A DNA stretch of 64,000 nucleotides, from NCBI RefSeq assembly GCF_030580675.1, contig NZ_JAUQUB010000001.1, positions 372,001 to 436,000 on the forward strand, read 5' to 3'. Each line of letters starts with the position of its first letter. The stretch's first letter is position 1. The translations under genes and the position numbers were made by a program. Positions 8,774 through 18,025 of this stretch are shown piece by piece. The notes beneath the pieces are model-generated. The model did not search any database and was not told the DNA's origin. It was given only the letters and a program-made list of their open reading frames with translations. This stretch comes from Antiquaquibacter soli (lineage in GTDB: Bacteria; Actinomycetota; Actinomycetes; Actinomycetales; Microbacteriaceae).

Positions 8774-9526
8774 ATGGATGTGCCTGTAATCGAACTGTCG
8801 GGTGTCGTCAAGAGCTTCGGCCCTGTCGACGTACTCAAGGGGGTCAACCTCACCGCCTACGCCGGCAAGGTCACCGCCCTCGTCGGTGACAACGGTGCCG
8901 GCAAGTCGACTCTCGTCAAGGGGCTCGCCGGAGTGCAGCCGTTCGACGCGGGGGAGGTGCGCTTCGCGGGGGAGCCCGTCGCGCTCCACACCCCGCGCGA
9001 GGCATCCGCTCTCGGCATCGAGGTCGTGTACCAGGACCTCGCGCTCTGCGAGAACCTCGACATCGTCCAGAACATGTTCCTCGGCCGGGAGGAGACCGCC
9101 GCAGGGACCCTCGACGAGGGCGTTATGGAGCGCCAGGCCTCCGAGACACTGCAGTCCCTATCCGTTCGGACCGTGAAGTCGGTGCGGCAGAAGGTGTCGT
9201 CGCTGTCGGGCGGTCAGCGCCAGACGGTTGCGATCGCGCGCTCCGTGCTCAAGAAGGCCAAGCTCGTCATCCTCGACGAACCGACCGCCGCCCTCGGAGT
9301 GGCGCAGACCGAGCAAGTGCTCGCCCTCGTGCGGCGCCTCGCCGAGTCGGGCGTCGCCGTCATCATCATCAGCCACAACCTCGTCGACGTCTTCAAGGTG
9401 GCCGACTACATCAGCGTGCTCTACCTCGGCAACATGGTCGCCCAGCTCGAGACGAAGGACACGAACAACAACGACGTCATCGGCTACATCACCGGTGTCA
9501 AGACCTACGAAGGAAGCCGCGCATGA
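8774..9526 (+). CDS. Single-domain sugar ABC transporter ATP-binding protein
   Basis: ATPase of the importer, 250 residues with a single ABC domain. Walker A GDNGAGKST near residue 38, signature LSGGQRQT, Walker [14 protein letters not shown], and ISHNLVDVF. AAAGGA lies upstream of the ATG. Its stop overlaps the permease start by 4 bp (ATGA). It is clearly a paralogue of the ATPase at 4190-4981, indicating that the two divergent importers arose by duplication or serve related sugars. Confidence 0.92.
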   Translation: MDVPVIELSGVVKSFGPVDVLKGVNLTAYAGKVTALVGDNGAGKSTLVKGLAGVQPFDAGEVRFAGEPVALHTPREASALGIEVVYQDLALCENLDIVQNMFLGREETAAGTLDEGVMERQASETLQSLSVRTVKSVRQKVSSLSGGQRQTVAIARSVLKKAKLVILDEPTAALGVAQTEQVLALVRRLAESGVAVIIISHNLVDVFKVADYISVLYLGNMVAQLETKDTNNNDVIGYITGVKTYEGSRA

Positions 9527-10803
9527 CCACGACCCCGGCCACGCCGCCCCCGACGATCGGCAGCGGTCACGAGGGCTCCGCCCGCGATCAGATCAGCGCC
9601 TACTTCCGCACGGTGCGCCAGGGAGAGATGGGTGCCCTGCCCGCGATCGGCGGATTCGTCGTGCTCGCGATCCTGTTCAGCTTCCTGAGCTCGTCGTTCC
9701 TCACGCCGCTCAACCTCGCCAACCTCCTCACGCAGAGCGCGACGCTCATGACGCTCGCGATGGCGCTCGTCTTCGTGATCCTGCTGGGGGAGATCGACCT
9801 CTCCGCCGGTGTGACCTCCGGCGTGACGGCGGCGATCTTCGTCGTGCTCGTGCACAACTTCCAGGTGCCCTGGCTGCTCGCGCTCGCTGCGGCTTTCGCG
9901 GCGGGCCTCGCCATCGGAACGTTCATCGGATTCTTCGTCGCGCGCGTCGGCATCCCCTCGTTCGTCGTGACCCTCGGCCTGTTCCTCGGGTTCCAGGGCC
10001 TCCAGCTCGTGATCATCGGCACCGGTGGCGCGTATCGCATCGAGACTCCCGAGATCGCGGCGATCATGAACAAGAACCTCCCGATCCCGGTCGGGTGGGT
10101 GCTCTACGGCGTCGCGATCGCGCTCGCCGTCGGCATCGCGCTGTGGGACCGCGCCCGTCGCACTCGTGCCGGAGTGGCGAACCGCCCGCTCATCCTCATG
10201 TGGGGCCGTCTCGTCGCGATCGCGATCGCGGGCGCGCTGTTCGTCGCGTTCATGAGCATCGACCGCGCAGCGAGCCGCGGCACGCTCAACGGAGTCGAGA
10301 TCCCGCACGATGCGATCGAGGGAGTGCCGATCGTCGTGCCGATCGCCGTCGGCCTGCTCTGGATCGGTACCTTCGTGCTCGACCGCACCCGCTACGGGCG
10401 TCACCTCTACGCGGTCGGCGGCAACACCGAGGCGGCACGACGTGCCGGAATCAAGGTGGCGGCCATCCGCATGTCCGCCTTCATCGTGTGCTCGACGCTC
10501 GCCGTCGTCGCGGGCCTCTTCGACGCCAGCCGCATCGGCGTCGTTACCGCGTCCTCGGGAAGCCAGATCGTGCTGAGCGGTGTCGCGGCTGCCGTCGTCG
10601 GCGGCGTGAGCCTCTTCGGCGGTCGTGGCCGGCTCGTCCACGCGGCAATCGGCGCCCTCGTGATCGCGGTGATCGCGAACGGCCTCGGACTGCTCGGCCT
10701 CCCGGCGGGAATCAACTTCCTCGTCACGGGCGGCGTGCTCATCCTCGCGGCGACGATCGACGCCCTCTCCCGCAAGCGAGCGGGCGGCACGCTCATCCGG
10801 TAG
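9523..10803 (+). CDS. Ribose/xylose-type ABC transporter permease
   Basis: Membrane permease of the second importer, 426 residues. It contains LLGEIDLSAGVTSGV and the docking loop YAVGGNTEAARRAGIKV. About ten hydrophobic segments surround a long polar insert near residues 205-255 (DRARRTRAGVANRP and SIDRAASRGTLNGVEIPHD). The insert is longer than in RbsC but typical of the XylH group. Start overlaps the ATPase stop by 4 bp. It ends 18 bp before the convergent esterase gene, with no obvious independent terminator between them. Confidence 0.9.
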   Translation: MTTTPATPPPTIGSGHEGSARDQISAYFRTVRQGEMGALPAIGGFVVLAILFSFLSSSFLTPLNLANLLTQSATLMTLAMALVFVILLGEIDLSAGVTSGVTAAIFVVLVHNFQVPWLLALAAAFAAGLAIGTFIGFFVARVGIPSFVVTLGLFLGFQGLQLVIIGTGGAYRIETPEIAAIMNKNLPIPVGWVLYGVAIALAVGIALWDRARRTRAGVANRPLILMWGRLVAIAIAGALFVAFMSIDRAASRGTLNGVEIPHDAIEGVPIVVPIAVGLLWIGTFVLDRTRYGRHLYAVGGNTEAARRAGIKVAAIRMSAFIVCSTLAVVAGLFDASRIGVVTASSGSQIVLSGVAAAVVGGVSLFGGRGRLVHAAIGALVIAVIANGLGLLGLPAGINFLVTGGVLILAATIDALSRKRAGGTLIR

Positions 10804-10821
10804 TCGACGAGGGCGGGCGGG

Positions 10822-11790
10822 TCAGCCCCGTCGGTCGCGCAGCCACCCGGCCTGGCGCTGCCACTGGTGGCCCTGCCCGCCCTCGTGCCCGTTGAACTCG
10901 TAGACGTCGAGCGTCTTCTCGCCCCCGGCGTAGTGGTTGAAGGCGGCGTACACCGTCGAGGGCAGCACGATGTCGTCCATGAGGCCGACGGAGAAGCGGG
11001 CGGGGGCGGTCGCCCGACGGGCGAAGTTCACGCCGTCGAAGTAGGAGAGGGTCTCGAAGACCTGCTCCACGCGGTCGCGGTGCACCGAGAGGTACGTCGT
11101 CAGCTCGGTGAACGGGGCGCGCGGCGTGCGCTGCGCGGAGCGTCGGAAGTCGCACAGGAACGGGACATCCGGCATCACCGCGCTCAGGTCGGGAACGAGC
11201 GCGGCGACGGCGAGCGAGATCGCCCCGCCCTGGCTGCCACCCGTCACGGCGGTACGAGAGGCGTCGACGAAGGGCAGGCTGCGCGCCGCATCCACCGCCC
11301 GCACCGCGTCGGTGAAGAGCCGCCGGTAGTAATAGGTCTCGGGATGCTCGATGCCCTTGGTCATCACACCGGGCGTCGTCGGACCGGAGCCGTGCGGATC
11401 GGGAGTCGCGCCACCGGTGCCCCAGTTGCTCGCCTGTCCGCGGCTGTCCATGAGGAGGTGGACATAGCCGGATGCCGCCCACGCGAGGTTCTCGTGCGGC
11501 AGCCCGCGACCGCCGCCGTACCCGCGGTACTCGACCACGACGGGCCGCGGCGCGTCGCCGCGCGGCCGGGTCAGCCAGCCGCGGATCGGTTCGCCGCCGA
11601 AACCGGGGAAGACGATGTCTTCCACGACGAGCTCGCTCACCGGGGTGTCGGCGGGCGAGAGCTCGGGGTCGCCGCCGTGCGCGCGTGCCTCGGCAATGGT
11701 GCTCGACCAGAAGTCGTCGAAGTCGGCGGGCTGGGGGATCTCGGGGCGGTAGCGGGCGAGCTCTTCGGGGGAGAGATCGGTGAAAGCCAT
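10822..11790 (-). CDS. Acetylxylan esterase / cephalosporin-C deacetylase family (CE7)
   Basis: Predicted cytoplasmic alpha/beta-hydrolase that removes acetyl groups from xylo-oligosaccharides, 322 residues with no signal peptide. The nucleophile elbow is GGSQGG, the CE7 hallmark. A later DDIVLP supplies the likely catalytic Asp and NGHEGG the His. RGWLTRP and YRGYGGG upstream fit the CE7 core. The chosen ATG (MAFTDLSPEEL) is 10 bp after the xylulokinase stop, on the same strand. It is the last gene of xylA-xylB-esterase, linking deacetylation of imported xylan fragments to xylose catabolism. Family length is about 320, as here. Confidence 0.88.
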   Translation of the reverse strand: MAFTDLSPEELARYRPEIPQPADFDDFWSSTIAEARAHGGDPELSPADTPVSELVVEDIVFPGFGGEPIRGWLTRPRGDAPRPVVVEYRGYGGGRGLPHENLAWAASGYVHLLMDSRGQASNWGTGGATPDPHGSGPTTPGVMTKGIEHPETYYYRRLFTDAVRAVDAARSLPFVDASRTAVTGGSQGGAISLAVAALVPDLSAVMPDVPFLCDFRRSAQRTPRAPFTELTTYLSVHRDRVEQVFETLSYFDGVNFARRATAPARFSVGLMDDIVLPSTVYAAFNHYAGGEKTLDVYEFNGHEGGQGHQWQRQAGWLRDRRG

Positions 11791-11800
11791 GGCGGCTACG

Positions 11801-13180
11801 CTACTGGGCGCCGGGGACAGCGCGCGCCCGGTACTGCTCCCGGATGACCGGGCGGTAGTCCACCGCCGGTTCGGCCACGACGGGCAGATCCCAACCGGGT
11901 CGCTCGCCCGTGAGTGCCCACGCCGCCTGGGCCGCGGCGCCGCGCGCCACGTACTCGCCCGGCTCGGGGACCACGACGGGGACGTCGAACACCTGCGCCG
12001 CGATCGACTGCACGGCAGGATTCTGGGCGGCACCGCCGATGAGGAGGAGGCGCTCGGCGGTGACCCCCGCGGCGCGCAAGGCGTCGAGGCCGTCGGCGAG
12101 CCCGCACAGCAGTCCCTCGATCGCGGCGCGCGCGAGCGACGGTCGGGTAGTGGAGGAGAGGGTCATCCCGAAGAGGGTGGCCGTGGCATCCGGCAGATTC
12201 GGCGTCCGTTCGCCCTCGAAGTACGGCTGCAGCACGAGGCCGCCGGCGCCGGGCTCCGCCTCGAGGGCGAGGCGGCCGAGCTCGTCGTGGTCGACTCCGA
12301 GGAGCCCCGCGATGGAGTCGAGCACCCGCGCGGCGTTGAGCGTGGCGAGGAGCGGGAGGAAGTTGCCGGTGGCGTCGGCGAACCCTGCGACGGTGGGCAC
12401 GGCGGTCGGCTCGGTCGTGACGGCGAACACGGTGCCGCTCGTGCCGATCGAGACGACGACATCGCCCGGAACGGCGCCGAGCCCGAGGGCGGCTCCCGCG
12501 TTGTCGCCCGCTCCCGCGCCGACCACCACCCCGTTCGCCTTCCCGGATGCGTCGCTCGGGCCGAGAACTCGCGGCAGAATCGCGTCGTGACCGAGAGCGG
12601 TACGCAGCAGCTCGAGGTCGTACTCTCCGGAGGAAGGGGACCAATACGAGGTGCCGCTCGCGTCGGAGCGATCGGTCGTGAGGGCGTCGAGGCGCGGGTT
12701 CTCCGGTCCGAAGCCGCGCAGCCGCCACGTGAGCCAGTCGTGGGGGAGCGCGACGGCGGCGACCCGCTCCGCGTTCTCGGGCTCCGCGTCTCGCAGCCAG
12801 CGCAGCTTCGTCGCCGTGAAGCTCGCCACCGGGTACGACCCGGTGCGCTGCACGATGTCCGGCAGCTCCCGGGCGAGCTCCTCTGCGGCGGCGGCCGAGC
12901 GGGTGTCGTTCCAGAGCAGGGCGGGGCGGATGACCCGGCCTCCCGCATCCAGAACCACCATGCCGTGCTGCTGCCCGCCGACCGACACGGCGCTCACGTC
13001 GTCGAGTCCGCCGGCCTGGGCGATCGCGTCCTGGAGGGCGACCCACCACGCCTCCGGGTCGACCTCGGTTCCGGCGGGGTGGGCGGCGCGGCCCTCGCGG
13101 ACGAGGGCGCCGGTCGCGGCATCCAGCACCACGACCTTGCAGGACTGGGTCGACGAGTCGACCCCCGCGACGAGCGTCAT
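11801..13180 (-). CDS. xylB: Xylulokinase
   Basis: Phosphorylates D-xylulose to xylulose-5-phosphate for the pentose phosphate pathway, 459 residues in the cytoplasm. It is a FGGY-family kinase: N-terminal phosphate-binding loop [15 protein letters not shown], then [12 protein letters not shown], the WNDTRS motif, and C-terminal ATP-binding [14 protein letters not shown]. The ATG is directly adjacent to the xylA stop (TAGATG), so the two are almost certainly co-translated. The length fits actinobacterial XylB. The gene order xylA-xylB-esterase, divergent from a ROK regulator, supports the assignment over other sugar kinases of the family. Confidence 0.95.
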   Translation of the reverse strand: MTLVAGVDSSTQSCKVVVLDAATGALVREGRAAHPAGTEVDPEAWWVALQDAIAQAGGLDDVSAVSVGGQQHGMVVLDAGGRVIRPALLWNDTRSAAAAEELARELPDIVQRTGSYPVASFTATKLRWLRDAEPENAERVAAVALPHDWLTWRLRGFGPENPRLDALTTDRSDASGTSYWSPSSGEYDLELLRTALGHDAILPRVLGPSDASGKANGVVVGAGAGDNAGAALGLGAVPGDVVVSIGTSGTVFAVTTEPTAVPTVAGFADATGNFLPLLATLNAARVLDSIAGLLGVDHDELGRLALEAEPGAGGLVLQPYFEGERTPNLPDATATLFGMTLSSTTRPSLARAAIEGLLCGLADGLDALRAAGVTAERLLLIGGAAQNPAVQSIAAQVFDVPVVVPEPGEYVARGAAAQAAWALTGERPGWDLPVVAEPAVDYRPVIREQYRARAVPGAQ

Positions 13181-14365
13181 CTACGAGCGGGCGCCGAGCA
13201 GGTGCTCGGTGGCGAGCTGCTGCAGGCGCACGAAGCCGAAGCCCTTGCCGCCGTAGTAGGCGCTCGGGTCGAAGTCCTCGAACGCGGAGCGGTCGGCGAG
13301 GAGCGCCTCGTAGCCCTCGGGGGCCGTCGGCTCGGAGAGCTCGGGCACGCGCGACGCAGCGAGCGCTTCCTGCACCTCGGGGTCGGCGCGGAACGCGGCC
13401 GCCCGCTCCTTGAGCAGCAGGTAGGTGCGCATGTTCGCGGCGGCGGAGTCCCACACGCCGGTCTCGTCCTCGGTGCGCGACGGCTTGTAGTCGAAGTGGC
13501 GCGGTCCGTCGTAGGCGGGGCCGCCGTTGGGGCCGCCGTTCTCGAGGAGGTCGACGAGGGCGAAGGCGTTGTGCAGGTCGCCGTGGCCGAAGACGAGATC
13601 CTGGTCGTACTTGATGCCGCGCTGGCCGTTGAGGTCGATGTGGTACAGCTTGCCGTGGTACAGCGCCTGGGCGATTCCGGCGGCGAAGTTGAGGCCAGCC
13701 ATCTGCTCGTGGCCGACCTCGGGGTTGAGGCCGACGAGCTCGGGGCGCTCGAGCGACTCGATGAACGCGAGCGCGTGGCCGACGGTCGGCAGCAGGATGT
13801 CTCCGCGCGGCTCGTTGGGCTTGGGCTCGATCGCGAACCGGATGTCGTAGCCCTTGTCGGTCACGTAGTCGCCGAGCAGGTTGACGGCCTCGCGGTAGCG
13901 CTCGAGGGCGGCGCGGATGTCCTTGGCGGCGTCGTACTCGGCGCCCTCGCGACCACCCCACATGACGAACGTCTTGGCGCCGAGCTCGGCGGCGAGGTCG
14001 ATGTTGCGCAGGACCTTGCGCAGCGCGAACCGGCGGACGGCGCGGTCGTTGGACGTGAAGCCGCCGTCCTTGAAGACGGGCGCGCTGAACAGGTTCGTCG
14101 TCACCATGGGGATGATGACGCCGGTGTCGGCGAGCGCCTGCGTGAGGCGGTCGATCTGGGTCTGGCGCTCGGCATCCGTCGATCCGAAGGCGAACAGGTC
14201 GTCGTCGTGGAAGGTGAGGCCGTAGGCGCCGAGCTCGGCGAGCTTCTCGACGGCGTGCACGACATCGAGGGCGGGGCGAGTGGGCCCGCCGAAGGGGTCG
14301 GCCCCGTTGTAGCCGATGGTCCAGAGGCCGAAGGAGAACTTGTCGGCGCGGGTGGGGGTGGGCAT
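13181..14365 (-). CDS. xylA: Xylose isomerase
   Basis: Interconverts D-xylose and D-xylulose, 394 residues, group I (short, actinobacterial) type. The N-terminus [19 protein letters not shown] matches the family. Metal and catalytic residues are visible in [12 protein letters not shown] (Glu, Lys), [11 protein letters not shown] (Glu, His) and [14 protein letters not shown] (two Asp). TFHDDD near residue 53 supplies the catalytic His. GGAGG precedes the ATG by 6-7 nt. It is first in the operon with xylB and an acetylxylan esterase. The inverted repeat at 14395-14413 lies between it and the divergent regulator gene. Confidence 0.97.
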   Translation of the reverse strand: MPTPTRADKFSFGLWTIGYNGADPFGGPTRPALDVVHAVEKLAELGAYGLTFHDDDLFAFGSTDAERQTQIDRLTQALADTGVIIPMVTTNLFSAPVFKDGGFTSNDRAVRRFALRKVLRNIDLAAELGAKTFVMWGGREGAEYDAAKDIRAALERYREAVNLLGDYVTDKGYDIRFAIEPKPNEPRGDILLPTVGHALAFIESLERPELVGLNPEVGHEQMAGLNFAAGIAQALYHGKLYHIDLNGQRGIKYDQDLVFGHGDLHNAFALVDLLENGGPNGGPAYDGPRHFDYKPSRTEDETGVWDSAAANMRTYLLLKERAAAFRADPEVQEALAASRVPELSEPTAPEGYEALLADRSAFEDFDPSAYYGGKGFGFVRLQQLATEHLLGARS

Positions 14366-14394
14366 GTGGGGCCTCCAGGCTCATCATCGAACGA

Positions 14395-14413
14395 ATGTTG
14401 CGCGCTCCAACAT
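14395..14413. promoter_or_regulatory. Inverted repeat ATGTTG-N7-CAACAT, candidate XylR operator
   Basis: ATGTTG at 14395-14400 pairs with CAACAT at 14408-14413 across a 7-nt spacer. It is 29 bp upstream of the xylA start and 71 bp upstream of the divergent regulator start. Position, symmetry and the neighbouring ROK gene make it the best candidate operator. The half-site resembles the AACAAAC-type half-sites of Firmicutes XylR only loosely. Confidence 0.55.
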
Positions 14414-14484
14414 ATCGCGAGTCGGGCGTCGTGCCAAGAGGCGTTTCGCGCGAGACCGCCGCGCCAGATGCCTAGGCTAGGGCG

Positions 14485-15633
14485 GTGAGCACCGCGTCCG
14501 CGCCCGGCCGACCCTGGCCCGATCTCCCCGAGACGGAGCGCCGGGTTCTGCTCGACCTCCTGCTGCACGGCTCGCAGGCACGGGTGCGCCTCGCGGAGCG
14601 GATCGGCCTCTCCCGGGCGAGCCTGACGCGCATCGCCCGAGGGCTCATGGATGCGGGGCTCGTGAGCGAGGGCGCGATTGTGAACTCGGGCTCACGCGGC
14701 CGGCCCGGCGAGTCCCTCGACCTGCAGCCGGACGCGGCGCGCTTCCTCGGGCTCAAGCTCACGGGGGACTCCGCGTACCTGGTCTGCACGAACCTCGCGG
14801 CCGCGGTCGTCGCGGAGGCGGAGGCCCCGCTCCCGAGCCGGGACTTCGACGAGGTGGTCGAGTTCCTCGGCCGCTTCATCGCGGACTTCGTCACGGACGG
14901 AACGCCCCCGGTGGCGCTCGGAGTGGCGGTCGCCGGTGACGTCGTCACTCGCGACGGCGAGGTGCTCCTGCAGCGCTCGAACTTCCTCGGCTGGCACGAC
15001 GTGCCGCTCGCCGGCCGCCTCGAGGCGGCGACGGGCCTCCCGGTCACGATCGCGAACGACGTTCAAGCGCTCACCGGTGCGCACCACTGGTTCGGCGGCC
15101 TCCAGAAGCATCGCTCGCTCGTGGTCTTCGGTCTCGGCGCGGGAATCGGAAGCGGGGTCGTCCTGCAGGACGAGCTCCTCACCGGCACCCACGGCCGGGC
15201 CGGTCGGGTCGGGCACCATCGCCTGGATGCGGTGGGTCGGCCCTGCGAGAACGGGCACGTCGACTGCGTCCACAGCTTCGTGACGATGCCCGCGATCGCC
15301 GTCAACGCGGGCGTCGACGAGGACCGGTACGAGGATGCCCTGGCTCTCGCTCGGGCGGGCGACGCCGCGGCCGCTCGCGCCTTCGCGCTCGCCGCCGAGG
15401 CGCTGGGAATCGTCGTCGCCGATGCCGTGAACGCCTTCGATCCGGAGATCGTCTCCGTCATGGGAGAAGGTCGCGACATGGTCGAACTGGCCCCGGATCG
15501 GTTGGCGTCCGCGCTCGCCGACCACCTCGAGCAGAGCGCGCCGGAGGAGGTCGTCATCGACCTGCCGCCGTTCCAGTTCGGCCTGTACGCCCGGGGGGCC
15601 GCCGTCGCGGCCATGCGGGAGCTGCTCTCCTGA
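14485..15633 (+). CDS. xylR: ROK-family regulator, probable XylR repressor of xylAB
   Basis: Probable xylose-responsive repressor, 382 residues. The winged-helix N-terminus (ARVRLAERIGLSRASLTRIARGLMDAGLVSEG) is followed by a ROK domain with LGVAVAGDVV and VFGLGAGIGSGVVL. The usual ROK zinc motif CxCGxxGC is replaced by PCENGHVDC, so metal binding may differ. The start is GTG; a TAGGCT box lies exactly 6 nt upstream, as expected for a leaderless transcript. It diverges from xylA and is followed by a CUT1 importer operon with its own promoter, which it may also control. The XylR name rests on position and family, not on data. Confidence 0.8.
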   Translation: MSTASAPGRPWPDLPETERRVLLDLLLHGSQARVRLAERIGLSRASLTRIARGLMDAGLVSEGAIVNSGSRGRPGESLDLQPDAARFLGLKLTGDSAYLVCTNLAAAVVAEAEAPLPSRDFDEVVEFLGRFIADFVTDGTPPVALGVAVAGDVVTRDGEVLLQRSNFLGWHDVPLAGRLEAATGLPVTIANDVQALTGAHHWFGGLQKHRSLVVFGLGAGIGSGVVLQDELLTGTHGRAGRVGHHRLDAVGRPCENGHVDCVHSFVTMPAIAVNAGVDEDRYEDALALARAGDAAAARAFALAAEALGIVVADAVNAFDPEIVSVMGEGRDMVELAPDRLASALADHLEQSAPEEVVIDLPPFQFGLYARGAAVAAMRELLS

Positions 15634-15644
15634 CGACGTTAAAT

Positions 15645-15690
15645 CAATATTGTTTCGTTGCTTGACAAATTCGAATCGGCGACGGATGCT
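15645..15690 (+). promoter_or_regulatory. Promoter of the first CUT1 importer operon, with CAATATTG palindrome
   Basis: TTGACA at 15662-15667 and GATGCT at 15685-15690 are separated by 17 bp, a near-consensus sigma-70-type promoter. A CAATATTG palindrome (15645-15652) lies just upstream of the -35 box in an AT-rich patch that stands out from the surrounding sequence. It is a possible regulator site. The first gene starts 76 bp downstream of the -10 box. Confidence 0.6.
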
Positions 15691-15765
15691 TGATCCCGCG
15701 CCGCCCCGAGCGGCGTCCTGTGATCAGCCAGCGGCGGTCCGCCGCACTACAAGGAAGTAGCCACG

Positions 15766-17040
15766 ATGAAGCGATCCGCCCTGTTCCGCGGCGTCGTCGG
15801 GACGGCCGTCCTCGCGACGGCGATCGGCCTGACGGCCTGCGCCCCCGCAGCCGAGGACGACGGCCCCGTCACCCTCACCTACTGGACCTGGGCACCCGCG
15901 GTGCCCGACGCCGTCGAGGTGTGGAACGAGCAGAACCCCGACATCCAGGTCAAGGTGGAGCAGCCCGCCGGCGCCGACGACATCATTGCGAAGGTGCTCG
16001 CCGCACAGCGCGCCGGGGAAGGCCCCGACATGTTCGCCGCCGAGTACCAGAAGGTGCCGAACCTCGTCCTGAGCGGCGCCGGGTACGACATCTCCGACCT
16101 CGTCTCCGACTTCTCGGACGAGTTCACCGACGCCAACTGGAGCCTCGTCACCGTCGGCGACGGAGTCTACGGCGTGCCCCAGGACACCGGCCCCATGGTG
16201 TACCTCTACCGCGCAGACATCTTCGAGCAGAACGGCTGGACCCCGCCGACCACGTGGGACGAGTACGCCGACCTCGCCGCGCAGGTGCGGGCCACCGGCG
16301 CCTACCTCGGCGGCTTCCCGGACGACGGCGCCACCCTCGCCGGCTACGCGATGCCCCTCGGTGCGCAGTGGTGGTCGACCGACGGCGACTCCTGGTCGGT
16401 CGACATCGACGGCGCCGAGACGACCCGCGTCGTCGACTTCTGGGAGCCGCTCGTGCGCGAGGACCTCATCTCGACCACCCACTTCTTCACGCCCGAGTGG
16501 AACACCCAGATGAACGACGGATCGATCGTCAGCTGGGCTGCTGGTGCGTGGGCGCCCGGCACGATCGCCTCCGTCGCGCCCGACACCGCCGGGCTGTGGC
16601 GCATCGCGAAGATGCCGACGTGGGACGGCGAGACCTCGGCCGGGCTCTTCGGCGGCTCGTCCGCGATGGTCGGCTCCACGACGAAGCACCCGGAGGAGGC
16701 CGTCAAGTTCCTCGAGTGGCTCAACGGCTCCGACGAGGGATCGTCGCTGCTCGCCCAGGGCGGCCTGTTCCCGGCCTCCGTCGCCGGCCAGGCGGCGCTC
16801 TCCGACCTGCCCGTGCCCGAGATGGTCTCTGGTCAGGACGACTTCTGGGAGCTCGCCGCGGACATCGCCTCCGACACCGTGAGCTTCACGTGGGGCCCGA
16901 ACGTGCAGATCGCGTTCGACACCTACAGCGACACCGTGCGCGCGGCGCTCGACAGCGGCGCTCCGTTCAGCGACGCCCTCGTGGCGGCCCAGGACAAGGT
17001 CGTGAGCGACCTCAAGACGACGGGCTTCACCGTCAAGTAG
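15766..17040 (+). CDS. CUT1-family extracellular oligosaccharide-binding lipoprotein
   Basis: Receptor for an oligosaccharide ABC importer, 424 residues. The signal peptide ends in lipobox LTAC (IGLTACAPAAEDD). The mature protein is a type 1 extracellular solute-binding protein (MalE-like): VTLTYWTWAP at the N-terminus, then NPDIQVKVEQP and GEGPDMFAAEYQKVPNL. AAGGAAG lies 8 nt before the ATG. A hairpin follows, then two permease genes and GH42 and GH31 enzymes, so the ligand is probably a beta-galactoside- or alpha-xyloside-containing oligosaccharide such as a xyloglucan fragment. That ligand assignment is inference from neighbours. Confidence 0.88.
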   Translation: MKRSALFRGVVGTAVLATAIGLTACAPAAEDDGPVTLTYWTWAPAVPDAVEVWNEQNPDIQVKVEQPAGADDIIAKVLAAQRAGEGPDMFAAEYQKVPNLVLSGAGYDISDLVSDFSDEFTDANWSLVTVGDGVYGVPQDTGPMVYLYRADIFEQNGWTPPTTWDEYADLAAQVRATGAYLGGFPDDGATLAGYAMPLGAQWWSTDGDSWSVDIDGAETTRVVDFWEPLVREDLISTTHFFTPEWNTQMNDGSIVSWAAGAWAPGTIASVAPDTAGLWRIAKMPTWDGETSAGLFGGSSAMVGSTTKHPEEAVKFLEWLNGSDEGSSLLAQGGLFPASVAGQAALSDLPVPEMVSGQDDFWELAADIASDTVSFTWGPNVQIAFDTYSDTVRAALDSGAPFSDALVAAQDKVVSDLKTTGFTVK

Positions 17041-17048
17041 CACCAACT

Positions 17049-17078
17049 CCGGGGCCCGGTGTGTGCGCCGGGCCCCGG
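17049..17078 (+). terminator. Perfect 11-bp hairpin between binding protein and permease genes
   Basis: CCGGGGCCCGG (17049-17059) pairs with CCGGGCCCCGG (17068-17078) around an 8-nt loop, followed by CCCTTTCCCC. The permease gene begins 24 bp later. It has the same position as the hairpin at 8651-8689, so it probably tunes expression of receptor relative to channel rather than ending the operon. Confidence 0.65.
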
Positions 17079-17101
17079 CCCTTTCCCCGAACGGAGTTCC
17101 C

Positions 17102-18025
17102 GTGACTGTCGCGACCGCGCAGCCCCGCCATCGCATTCGGCCGAGAGTCGCCCCGTGGGCGTTCCTCGCCCCGGCGATCGTGCTGTTCACCCTCTTCCTC
17201 GTGCTGCCGATCGGCTACGCGATCTACCTGAGCTTCGTGGGCCTCCGGGTCCAGGGCGGCGCCTTCGGAACACGCCAGCAGGTGTTCGTCGGCTTCGAGA
17301 ACTACATCAACGCCCTCACCGACCCCGAGCTCGTCGCATCCCTCGGCCGGCTCGCCACCTTCGGCTTCATCTCCGTGCCGATCACGCTCGGCGGCGCGCT
17401 CCTCGTCGCGCTCCTGCTCGACCTGCCCCGCGTGCGGTTCGCCCGGTTCTCCCGCACCGCGATCTTCCTGCCGTACGCCGTGCCCGGGGTCATCGCGACG
17501 CTCCTGTGGGGCTTCATGTACCTCCCGACCACGAGCCCGATCAACTATGTGCTGTCGGCGATCGGATGGCCCACCATCAACTTCCTCGGAGCGCAGGGCA
17601 TCTTCGGCTCCCTCGCCAACATCGCCGTCTGGGCGAGCCTCGGCTTCAACATGATCGTCCTCTACACGGCGCTGCGCTCGATCCCCGTCGAGGTCTACGA
17701 AGCTGCGCGGCTGGATGGCGCGAGCGAGTGGCAGATCGCCCGCCTCATCAAGATCCCGCTCCTCGCCCCGGCGCTGCTGCTGACGCTCATCTTCTCGCTC
17801 ATCGGCACCCTGCAGGCCTACTCCGAGCCGACGACGCTCAAGAGCATGTCGAACTCGATCTCCAACTCCTTCTTCCCGCTCATGAAGGTGTACCGCGACG
17901 CGTTCGGCGTCGACAACGTCTCGGGGGCCGCCGCCATGTCGGTCGTGCTCGCGCTCGGCACCCTCGCCGTCTCCGTAGTGCTGCTGCGCGTGCTCCAGCG
18001 CCGCACGTTCGAGGGGACCCGCTGA
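17102..18025 (+). CDS. CUT1 sugar ABC transporter permease 1 (MalF-like)
   Basis: First of two membrane subunits of the importer, 307 residues with about six membrane segments. The binding-protein-dependent transport signature EVYEAARLDGASEWQIARLIKIPLL near residue 200 is the EAA loop that contacts the ATPase. I chose GTG 17102 (VTVATAQPRHRIRPRV), preceded by GGAG; the open frame extends 13 codons upstream to an ATG at 17063 that lies inside the hairpin. The stop overlaps the next permease start (TGATG). No ATPase gene is present, so a shared MsiK/MsmK-type ATPase from elsewhere is expected. Confidence 0.9.
   Translation: MTVATAQPRHRIRPRVAPWAFLAPAIVLFTLFLVLPIGYAIYLSFVGLRVQGGAFGTRQQVFVGFENYINALTDPELVASLGRLATFGFISVPITLGGALLVALLLDLPRVRFARFSRTAIFLPYAVPGVIATLLWGFMYLPTTSPINYVLSAIGWPTINFLGAQGIFGSLANIAVWASLGFNMIVLYTALRSIPVEVYEAARLDGASEWQIARLIKIPLLAPALLLTLIFSLIGTLQAYSEPTTLKSMSNSISNSFFPLMKVYRDAFGVDNVSGAAAMSVVLALGTLAVSVVLLRVLQRRTFEGTR

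Noticed and set aside
11780-14488. A 902-codon plus-strand open frame across the esterase, xylB and xylA region
   Set aside because: It is antisense to three confidently identified genes, and its translation lacks any recognisable domain or a hydrophobic/core pattern.
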